Shown: one piece after another, positions 27,601 to 39,600 of the stretch
How the letters are laid out: each line of letters starts with the position of its first letter
Numbering within the stretch: the stretch's first letter is position 1
Assembly (NCBI GenBank): GCA_947623455.1
Contig: OX392538.1
Coordinates: 37,556,001 to 37,620,000 of the forward strand
Direction: 5' to 3'
Source: Mimachlamys varia
Taxonomy: Eukaryota; Mollusca; Bivalvia; Pectinida; Pectinidae
Length of the DNA: 64,000 bases
Program-made: the position numbers and the translations under genes
Notes under the pieces: model-generated
Told to the model about the DNA's origin: nothing
Seen by the model: the letters and a program-made list of their open reading frames with translations, nothing else
Database searches by the model: none

Positions 27601-30600
27601 GTACAGTGTAGATGATGGTACGTGTTAAATAGCCCAACAAGTACAATGTAGATGATGGTACATGTTAATTAGCCCAACAAGTACAATGTAGATGATGGTA
27701 CGTGTTAATTAGCCCAACAAGTACAGTCTAGATGATGGTACGTGTTAATTAACCCAACAAGTACAATATAGATGATGGTACGTGTTAATTTAAGCCCAAC
27801 AAGTACAATGTAGATGATGGTACGTGTTAATTTAAGCCCAACAAGTACAATGTAGATGATGGTACGTGTTAATTAACCCAACAAGTACAATGTAGATGAT
27901 GGTATGTGTTAATTAGTCCAACAAGTACAATGTAGATGATGGTATGTGTTAATTAGCCCAACAAGTACAATGTAGATGATGATACGTGTTAATTAACCCA
28001 ACAAGTACAATGTAGATGATGGTACGTGTTAATTAGCCCAACAAGTACAATGTAGATGATGGTACGTGTTAATTAGCCCAACAAGTACAATGTAGATGAT
28101 GGTACGTGTTAATTAGCCCAACAAGTACAATGTAGATGATGGTACGTGTTAATTAGCCCAACAAGTACAGTGTAGATGATGGTACGTGTTAATTTAAGCC
28201 CAACAAGTACAATGTAGATGATGGTACGTGTTAATTTAAGCCCAACAAGTACAATATAGATGATGGTACATGTTAATTTAAGCCCAACAAGTACAATGTA
28301 GATGATGGTACGTGTTAATTAGCCCAACAAGTATAATGTAGATGATGGTACGTGTTAATTTAAGCCCAACAAGTACAATGTAGATGATGGTACGTGTTAA
28401 TTAACCCAACAAGTACAATGTAGATGATGGTACGTGTTAATTAACCCAGCAAGTACAATGTAGATGATGGTACGTGTTAATTAACCCAGCAAGTACAATG
28501 TAGATGATGGTACGTGTTAATTAACCCAACAAGTACAATGTAGATGATGGTACGTGTTAATTAACCCAACAAGTACAATGTAGATGATGGTACGTGTTAA
28601 TTAACCCAGCAAGTACAATGTAGATGATGGTACGTGTTAATTTAAGCCCAACAAGTACAATGTAGATGATGGTACGTGTTAATTAACCCAACAAGTACAA
28701 TGTAGATGATGGTACGTGTTAATTAACCCAACAAGTACAATGTAGATGATGGTACGTGTTAATTAACCCAACAAGTACAGTGTAGATGATGGTACGTGTT
28801 AATTAGCCCAACAAGTACAATGTAGATGATGGTACGTGTTAATTAGTCCAACAAGTACAATGTAGATGATGGTACATGTTAATTAGTCCAACAAGTACAA
28901 TGTAGATGATGGTACGTGTTAATTAACCCAACAAGTACAATGTAGATGATGGTACGTGTTAATTAACCCAACAAGTACAATGTAGATAATGGTACGTGTT
29001 AATTAGTCCAACAAGTACAGTGTAGATGATGGTACGTGTTAATTTAAGCCCAACAAGTACAATGTAGATGATGGTACATGTTAATTAGTCCAACAAGTAC
29101 AATGTAGATGATGGTACATGTTAATTAACCCAACAAGTACAGTGTAGATGATGGTACGTGTTAATTTAAGCCCAACAAGTACAATGTAGATAATGGTACG
29201 TGTTAATTTAAGCCCAACAAGTACAATGTAGATGATGGTACGTGTTAATTTAAGCCCAACAAGTACAATGTAGATGATGGTACGTGTTAATTAGCCCAAC
29301 AAGTACAATGTAGATGATGGTACGTGTTAATTAGTCCAACAAGTACAATGTAGATGATGGTACGTGTTAATTAGTCTAACAAGTACAATGTAGATGATGG
29401 TACGTGTTAATTAGCCCAACAAGTACAATGTAGATGATGGTACGTGTTAATTAACCCAACAAGTATAATGTAGATGATGGTACGTGTTAATTAACCCAAC
29501 AAGTACAATGTAGATGATGGTACGTGTTAATTAGTCTAACAAGTACAATGTAGATGATGGTACGTGTTAATTTAAGCCCAACAAGTACAATGTAGATGAT
29601 GGTACGTGTTAATTAGCCCAACAAGTACAATGTAGATGATGGTACGTGTTAATTTAAGCCCAACAAGTACAATGTAGATGATGGTACGTGTTAATTAACC
29701 CAACAAGTACAGTGTAGATGATGGTACGTGTTAATTAGTCCAACAAGTACAATGTAGATGATGGTACGTGTTAATTAGTCCAACAAGTACAGTGTAGATG
29801 ATGGTACGTGTTAATTAACCCAACAAGTACAGTGTAGGTGATGGTACGTGTTAATTAACCCAACAAGTACAGTGTAGATGATGGTACGTGTTAATTTAAG
29901 CCCAACAAGTACAGTGTAGATGATGGTACATGTTAATTAACCCAACAAGTACAGTGTAGATGATGGTACATGTTAATTAGTCCAACAAGTACAGTGTAGA
30001 TGATGGTACATGTTAATTAGTCCAACAAGTACAGTGTAGATGATGGTACGTGTTAATTAGTCCAACAAGTACAGTGTAGATGATGGTACGTGTTAATTAA
30101 CCCAACAAGTACAGTGTAGATGATGGTACGTGTTAATTAGTCCAACAAGTACAGTGTAGATGATGGTACGTGTTAATTAGCCCAACAAGTACAATGTAGA
30201 TGATGGTACGTGTTAATTAACCCAACAAGTACAATATAGATGATGGTACGTGTTAATCAACCCAACAAGTACAATGTAGATGATGGTACGTGTTAATTTA
30301 AGCCCAACAAGTACAATGTATATGATGGTACGTGTTAATTTAAGCCCAACAAGTACAATGTAGATGATGGTACGTGTTAATTAACCCAACAAGTACGATG
30401 TAGATAATGGTACGTGTTAATTTAAGCCCAACAAGTACAATGTAGATGATGGTACGTGTTAATTTAAGCCCAACAAGTACAGTGTAGATGATGGTACGTG
30501 TTAATTTAAGCCCAACAAGTACAGTGTAGATGATGGTACGTGTTAATTAACCCAACAAGTACAGTGTAGGTGATGGTACGTGTTAATTAACCCAACAAGT

Positions 30601-33600
30601 ACAGTGTAGATGATGGTACGTGTTAATTTAAGCCCAACAAGTACAGTGTAGATGATGGTACGTGTTAATTTAAGCCCAACAAGTACAGTGTAGATGATGA
30701 TATGTGTTAATTAGCCCAACAAGTACAATGTAGATGATGGTACGTGTTAATTAGCCCAACAAGTACAATGTAGATGATGGTACGTGTTAATTTAAGCCCA
30801 ACAAGTACAGTGTAGATGATGGTACGTGTTAATTAACCCAACAAGTACAATGTAGATGATGGTACGTGTTAATTAGCCCAACAAGTACAATGTAGATGAT
30901 GGTACGTGTTAATTTAAGCCCAACAAGTACAATGTAGATGATGGTACATGTTAATTAACCCAAAAAGTACAATGTAGATGATGGTATATGTTAATTAACC
31001 CAACAAGTACAGTGTAGATGATGGTACGTGTTAATTAGCCCAAAAAGTACAGTGTAGATGATGGTACGTGTTAATTAGCCCAACAAGTACAATGTAGATG
31101 ATGGTACATGTTAATTAGCCCAACAAGTACAATGTAGATGATGGTACGTGTTAATTAGCCCAACAAGTACAGTCTAGATGATGGTACGTGTTAATTAACC
31201 CAACAAGTACAATATAGATGATGGTACGTGTTAATTTAAGCCCAACAAGTACAATGTAGATGATGGTATGTGTTAATTTAAGCCCAACAAGTACAATGTA
31301 GATGATGGTACGTGTTAATTAGCCCAACAAGTATAATGTAGATGATGGTACGTGTTAATTTAAGCCCAACAAGTACAATGTAGATGATGGTACGTGTTAA
31401 TTAGCCAAACAAGTACAGTCTAGATGATGGTACATGTTAATTAACCCAACAAGTACAATGTAGATGATGGTACATGTTAATTAACCCAACAAGTACAATG
31501 TAGATGATGGTACGTGTTAATTAACCCAACAAGTACAGTGTATATGATGGTACGTGTTAATTAGTCCAACAAGTACAATGTAGATGATGGTACGTGTTAA
31601 TTAGTCCAACAAGTACAATGTAGATGATGGTACATGTTAATTAACCCAACAAGTACAATGTAGATGATGGTACGTGTTAATTAACCCAACAAGTACAGTG
31701 TATATGATGGTACGTGTTAATTAGTCCAACAAGTACAATGTAGATGATGGTACGTGTTAATTAGTCCAACAAGTACAATGTAGATGATGGTACATGTTAA
31801 TTAACCCAACAAGTACAATGTAGATGATGGTACGTGTTAATTAACCCAACAAGTACAGTGTATATGATGGTACGTGTTAATTAGTCCAACAAGTACAATG
31901 TAGATGATGGTACGTGTTAATTTAAGCCCAACAAGTACAATGTAGATAATGGTACGTGTTAATTAACCCAACAAGTACAATGTAGATGATGGTACGTGTT
32001 AATTTAAGCCCAACAAGTACAATGTAGATGATGGTACGTGTTAATTAACCCAACAAGTACAATGTAGATGATGGTACGTGTTAATCAGTCCAACAAGTAC
32101 AATGTAGATGATGGTACGTGTTAATTAGCCCAACAAGTACAGTGTAGATGATGGTACGTGTTAATTAGCCCAACAAGTACAATGTAGATAATGGTACGTG
32201 TTAATTTAAGCCCAACAAGTACAATGTAGATGATGGTACGTGTTAATTTAAGCCCAACAAGTACAGTGTAGATGATGGTACGTGTTAATTTAAGCCCAAC
32301 AAGTACAATGTAGATGATGGTACGTGTTAATTTAAGCCCAACAAGTACAATGTAGATGATGGTACGTGTTAATTTAAGCCCAACAAGTACAATGTAGATG
32401 ATGGTACGTGTTAATTAACCCAACAAGTACAGTCTAGATGATGGTACGTGTTAATTAACCCAACAAGTACAGTCTAGATTATGGTACGTGTTAATTAACC
32501 CAACAAGTACAATGTAGATGATGGTACGTGTTAATTAACCCAAAAAGTACAGTGTAGATGATGGTACGTGTTAATTAGCCCAAAAAGTACAGTCTAGATG
32601 ATGGTACGTGTTAATTAACCCAACAAGTACAATGTAGATGATGGTACGTGTTAATTTAAGCCCAACAAGTACAATGTAGATGATGGTACGTGTTAATTTA
32701 AGCCCAACAAGTACAATGTAGATGATGGTACGTGTTAATTAGCCCAACAAGTATAATGTAGATGATGGTACGTGTTAATTTAAGCCCAACAAGTACAATG
32801 TAGATGATGGTACGTGTTAATTAGCCAAACAAGTACAGTCTAGATGATGGTACGTGTTAATTAACCCAAAAAGTACAATGTAAATGATGGTACGTGTTAA
32901 TTAGCCCAAAAAGTACATTGTAGATGATGGTACGTGTTAATTAGCCCAAAAAGTACAATGTAGATGATGATACGTGTTAATTAGCCCAATAAGTACAGTG
33001 TAGATGATGGTACGTGTTAATTAGCCCAACAAGTACAATATAGATGATGGTACGTGTTAATTAGCCCAAAAAGTACAATGTAGATGATGGTACGTGTTAA
33101 TTAGCCCAAAAAGTACAATGTAGATGATGGTACGTGTTAATTAACCCAACAAGTACAGTCTAGATGATGGTACGTGTTAATTTAAGCCCAACAAGTACAA
33201 TGTAGATGATGGTACGTGTTAATTTAAGCCCAACAAGTACAATGTAGATGATGGTACGTGTTAATTAGCCCAACAAGTATAATGTAGATGATGGTACGTG
33301 TTAATTTAAGCCCAACAAGTACAATGTAGATGATGGTACGTGTTAATTAGCCAAACAAGTACAGTCTAGATGATGGTACGTGTTAATTAACCCAAAAAGT
33401 ACAATGTAAATGATGGTACGTGTTAATTAGCCCAAAAAGTACATTGTAGATGATGGTACGTGTTAATTAGCCCAAAAAGTACAATGTAGATGATGATACG
33501 TGTTAATTAGCCCAACAAGTACAATGTAGATGATGGTACGTGTTAATTTAAGCCCAACAAGTACAATGTAGATGATGGTACGTGTTAATTTAAGCCCAAC

Positions 33601-36600
33601 AAGTACAATGTAGATGATGGTACGTGTTAATTAGCCCAACAAGTACAATGTAGATGATGGTACGTGTTAATTTAAGCCCAACAAGTACAATGTAGATGAT
33701 GGTACGTGTTAATTAGCCCAACAAGTACAATGTAGATGATGGTACGTGTTAATTTAAGCCCAACAAGTACAATGTAGATGATGGTACGTGTTAATTTAAG
33801 CCCAACAAGTACAATGTAGATGATGGTACGTGTTAATTAACCCAACAAGTACAATGTAGATAATGGTACGTGTTAATTTAAGCCCAACAAGTACAATGTA
33901 GATGATGGTACGTGTTAATTTAAGCCCAACAAGTACAGTGTAGATGATGGTACGTGTTAATTTAAGCCCAACAAGTACAATGTAGATGATGGTACGTGTT
34001 AATTTAAGCCCAACAAGTACAATGTAGATGATGGTACGTGTTAATTTAAGCCCAACAAGTACAATGTAGATGATGGTACGTGTTAATTAGCCCAACAAGT
34101 ACAATGTAGATGATGGTACGTGTTAATTAACCCAACAAGTACAGTGTAGATGATGGTACGTGTTAATTAGCCCAACAAGTACAATGTAGATGATGGTACG
34201 TGTTAATTAACCCAACAAGTACAGTCTAGATGATGGTACGTGTTAATTAACCCAACAAGTACATGTAGTCTAGATTATGGTACGTGTTAATTAACCCAAC
34301 AAGTACAATGTAGATGATGGTACGTGTTAATTAACCCAAAAAGTACAGTGTAGATGATGGTACGTGTTAATTAGCCCAACAAGTACAATGTAGCTGATGG
34401 TACGTGTTAATTAGCCCAACAAGTACAATGTAGATGATGGTACGTGTTAATTAGCCCAACAAGTACAGTCTAGATGATGGTACGTGTTAATTAACCCAAC
34501 AAGTACAATATAGATGATGGTACGTGTTAATTTAAGCCCAACAAGTACAATGTAGATGATGGTACGTGTTAATTTAAGCCCAACAAGTACAATGTAGATG
34601 ATGGTACGTGTTAATTAGCCCAACAAGTATAATGTAGATGATGGTACGTGTTAATTTAAGCCCAACAAGTACAATGTAGATGATGGTACGTGTTAATTAG
34701 CCCAACAAGTACAATGTAGATGATGGTACGTGTAAATTTAAGCCCAACAAGTACAGTGTAGATGATGGTACGTGTTAATTTAAGCCCAACAAGTACAATG
34801 TAGATGATGGTACCTGTTAATTAACCCAACAAGTACAATGTAGATAATGGTACGTGTTAATTAGCCCAACAAGTACAATGTAGATGATGGTACGTGTTAA
34901 TTAGCCCAACAAGTACAATGTAGATGATGGTACGTGTTAATTAGCCCAACAAGTACAATGTAGATGATGGTACGTGTTAATTAGCCCAACAAGTACAATG
35001 TAGATGATGGTACGTGTTAATTAGCCCAACAAGTACAATGTAGATTATGGTATGTGTTAATTAGCCCAACAAGTACAGTGTAGATGATGGTACGTGTTAA
35101 TTTAAGCCCAACAAGTACAATGTAGATGATGGTACGTGTTAATTAGCCCAACAAGTACAATGTAGATGATGGTACGTGTTAATTAGCCCAACAAGTATAA
35201 TGTAGATGATGGTACGTGTTAATTTAAGCCCAACAAGTACAATGTAGATGATGGTACGTGTTAATTAGCCCAACAAATACAATGTAGATGATGGTACGTG
35301 TTAATTTAAGCCCAACAAGTACAATGTAGATGATGGTACGTGTTAATTAGCCCAAAAAGTACAATGTAGATGATGGTACGTGTTAATTAGCCCAACAAGT
35401 ACAGTGTAGATGATGGTACGTGTTAATTAGCCCAACAAGTACAATATAGATGATGGTACGTGTTAATTAGCCCAAAAAGTACAATGTAGATGATGGTACG
35501 TGTTAATTAGCCCAAAAAGTACAATGTAGATGATGGTACGTGTTAATTAGCCCAAAAAGTACAATGTAGATGATGGTACGTGTTAATTAGCCCAACAAGT
35601 ACAGTGTAGATGACGGTACGTGTTAATTAGCCCAACAAGTACAATGTAGATGATGGTACGTGTTAATTAACCCAACAAGTACAGTGTAGATGATGGTACG
35701 TGTTAATTAGTCCAACAAGTACAGTGTAGATGATGGTACGTGTTAATTAGCCCAACAAGTACAGTGTAGATGATGATATGTGTTAATTAGCCCAACAAGT
35801 ACAGTCTAGATGATGGTACGTGTTAATTAACCCAACAAGTACAATATAGATGATGGTACGTGTTAATTAACCCAACAAGTACAATGTAGATGATGGTACA
35901 TGTTAATTAGCCCAACAAGTACAATGTAGATGATGGTACATGTTAATTAGCCCAACAAGTACAATGTAGATGATGGTACATGTTAATTAGCCCAACAAGT
36001 ACAATGTAGATGATGATATGTGTTAATTAGCCCAACAAGTACAGTCTAGATGATGGTACGTGTTAATTAACCCAACAAGTACAATATAGATGATGGTACG
36101 TGTTAATTAACCCAACAAGTACAATGTAGATGATGGTACATGTTAATTAGCCCAACAAGTACAATGTAGATGATGATATGTGTTAATTAGCCCAACAAGT
36201 ACAGTCTAGATGATGGTACGTGTTAATTAACCCAACAAGTACAATGTAGATGATGGTACGTGTTAATTAGCCCAACAAGTATAATGTAGATGATGGTACG
36301 TGTTAATTTAAGCCCAACAAGTACAATGTAGATGATGGTATGTGTTAATTAGCCAAACAAGTACAATGTAGATGATGGTACGTGTTAATTAACCCAAAAA
36401 GTACAATGTAGATGATGGTACGTGTTAATTAGCCCAACAAGTACAATGTAGATGATGGTACGTGTTAATTAACTCAAAAAGTACAATGTAGATAATGGTA
36501 CGTGTTAATTAACCCAACAAGTACAATGTAGATGATGGTACGTGTTAATTAGCCCAACAAGTACAATGTAGATGATGGTACGTGTTAATTAGCCCAACAA

Positions 36601-39600
36601 GTACAATGTAGATGATGGTACGTGTTAATTAGCCCAAAAAGTACAATGTAGATGATGGTACGTGTTAATTAGCCCAACAAGTACAATGTAGATGATGGTA
36701 CGTGTTAATTAGCCCAACAAGTACAATGTAGATGATGGTACGTGTTAATTAACCCAAAAAGTACAATGTAGATGATGGTACGTGTTAATTAGCCCAACAA
36801 GTACAATGTAGATGATGGTACGTGTTAATTAGCCCAAAAAGTACAATGTAGATGATGATACGTGTTAATTAGCCCAACAAGTACAATGTAGATGATGGTA
36901 CGTGTTAATTAGCCCAACAAGTACAATGCAGATGATGGTACGTGTTAATTTAAGCTCAACAAGTACAATGTAGATGATGGTACGTGTTAATTAGCCCAAC
37001 AAGTACAATGTAGATGATGGTACGTGTTAATTAGCCCAAAAAGTACAATGTAGATGATGATACGTGTTAATAAGTCCAACAAGTACAATGTAGATGATGG
37101 TACGTGTTAATTAACCCAACAAGTACAATGTAGATGATGGTACGTGTTAATTAGCCCAACAAGTACAATGTAGATGATGGTACGTGTTAATTAACCCAAA
37201 AAGTACAATGTAGATGATGGTACGTGTTAATTAACCCAACAAGTACATTGTAGATGATGGTACGTGTTAATTAACCCAACAAGTACAATGTAGATGATGG
37301 TACGTGTTAATTAGCCCAACAAGTACAATGTAGATGATGGTACGTGTTAATTAACCCAAAAAGTACAATGTAGATGATGGTACGTGTTAATTAACCCAAC
37401 AAGTACAGTGTAGATAATGGTACGTGTTAATTAACCCAACAAGTACAATGTAGATGATGGTACGTGTTAATTAGCCCAACAAGTACAATGTAGATGATGG
37501 TACGTGTTAATTAGTCCAACAAGTACAATGTAGATGATGGTACGTGTTAATTAGCCCAACAAGTACAATGTAGATGATGGTACGTGTTAATTAGCCCAAC
37601 AAGTGCAATGTAGATGATGGTACGTGTTAATTTAAGCCCAACAAGTACAATGTAGATGATGGTACATGTTAATTAGTCCAACAAGTACAGTGTAGATGAT
37701 GGTACGTGTTAATTAACCCAACAAGTACAATGTAGATGATGGTACGTGTTAATTAACCCAAAAAGTACAATGTAGATGATGGTACGTGTTAATTAGCCCA
37801 ACAAGTACAATGTAGATGATGGTACGTGTTAATTAACCCAAAAAGTACAATGTAGATGATGGTACGTGTTAATTAACCCAACAAGTACAATGTAGATGAT
37901 GGTACGTGTTAATTAACCCAACAAGTACAGTGTAGATAATGGTACGTGTTAATTAACCCAACAAGTACAATGTAGATGATGGTACGTGTTAATTAGCCCA
38001 ACAAGTACAATGTAGATGATGGTACGTGTTAATTAGTCCAACAAGTACAATGTAGATGATGGTACGTGTTAATTAGCCCAACAAGTACAATGTAGATGAT
38101 GGTACGTGTTAATTAGCCCAACAAGTGCAATGTAGATGATGGTACGTGTTAATTAGCCCAACAAGTACAATGTAGATGATGGTACGTGTTAATTAACCCA
38201 ACAAGTACAATGTAGATGATGGTATGTGTTAATTAGTCCAACAAGTACAATGTAGATGATGGTACATGTTAATTAACCCAACAAGTACAGTGTAGGTGAT
38301 GGTACGTGTTAATTAACCCAACAAGTACAATGTAGATGATTGTACGTGTTAATTAGTCCAACAAGTACAGTCTAGATGATTGTACGTGTTAATTAGTCCA
38401 ACAAGTACAATGTAGATGATGGTACATGTTAATTAGCCCAACAAGTACAGTGTAGATGATGGTACGTGTTAATTAGTCCAACAAGTACAATGTAGATGAT
38501 GGTACGTGTTAATTAACCCAAAAAGTACAATGTAGATGATGGTACATGTTAATTAGCCCAACAAGTACAGTGTAGATGATGGTACGTGTTAATTAGTCCA
38601 ACAAGTACAATGTAGATGATGGTACATGTTAATTAGCCCAACAAGTACAGTGTAGATGATGGTACGTGTTAATTAGTCCAACAAGTACAATGTAGATGAT
38701 GGTACGTGTTAATTAGTCCAACAAGTACAATGTAGATGATGGTACATGTTAATTAGCCCAACAAGTACAGTGTAGATGATGGTACATGTTAATTAGTCCA
38801 ACAAGTACAGTGTAGATGATGGTACGTGTTAATTAACCCAACAAGTACAATGTAGATGATGGTACGTGTTAATTAGCCCAACAAGTACAGTGTAGATGAT
38901 GGTACGTGTTAATTAGTCCAACAAGTACAATGTAGATGATGGTACGTGTTAATTAACCCAAAAAGTACAGTGTAGATGATGGTACATGTTAATTAACCCA
39001 ACAAGTACAATGTAGATGATGGTACGTGTTAATTAACCCAACAAGTACAATGTAGATGATGGTACGTGTTAATTAACCCAAAAAGTACAATATAGATTAT
39101 GGTACCTGTTAATTAACCCAAAAAGTACAATATAGATGATGGTACCTGTTAATTAGCCCAAAAAGTACAATGTAGATGAATGTTTGTTATCACAATTTCT
39201 TAAGAAATACATGATTGATCTTACTTAAATTTCTTATGTATGAGGTTCCGTTCGGTTCCTTAAAAGTTGCACTCTTTTGATTTTGGGACTGATCAGAAAA
39301 AGAAAATTGCTGACAGTTGATTTGTCAGTTGAAGACTATTACAGTCAATTACTAAATGTATTGTTGTTTCTTATGAGAAAAAGATGAGAAAAGTAGGGAG
39401 TAGATCCAACTTTTTATAGAACAGATCATCAGTGTTGGGTGCCTAGCTGGGTGTTCAGGTGGTGTAGTGGATAGCGCATTTGCCTTTCACAAAGGCGGCC
39501 GGGGTTCGATTCCCCGACTGGACATGAAAAGGTATGGGGTCACCTGCCCGATTACTTTGGTTTTCTCCGGGTAATCTGGTTCCTTCCCACAATAAGACCC

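Larger units (their letters stand above)
9344..39179 (+). repeat. About 29.8-kb satellite of the exon 4/intron 4 splice junction, 40-bp unit
   Basis: A tandem array of about 740 copies of a 40-bp unit. A common 42-bp form has TTTAAGCCC in place of TTAGCCC. The first unit is 9344-9383: 23 nt of exon 4 (CAACAAGTACAATG, then TAGATGATG) followed by 17 nt of intron (GTACGTGTTAATTAACC). Every unit is in the sense orientation of the gene. Common variants are AATG/AGTG, TACGTG/TACATG, TTAACCC/TTAGCCC/TTAGTCC, CAACAAG/CAAAAAG, and GGTACG/GATACG, which kills the donor GT. The array occupies nearly all of the 30.4-kb intron 4; the other introns are 0.14-5.1 kb. Reading frames are short because each unit has TAA stops. 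The last unit ends at 39179. Confidence 0.98.

Noticed and set aside
9344..39179. CRISPR-like array because of a short, regular, very long repeat
   Set aside because: There are no unique spacers: the whole 40 bp repeats. The context is an intron of a eukaryotic gene.
9344..39179. Each unit as a microexon of a giant repetitive protein
   Set aside because: The unit is 40 bp (not a multiple of three), has TAA stops, and lacks a pyrimidine tract before any AG, so units could not be joined in frame.
39453..39524. Functional tRNA-Val (CAC) gene
   Set aside because: It folds well but has a stem mismatch and continues into a SINE body that recurs as an antisense fragment at 51470-51545.
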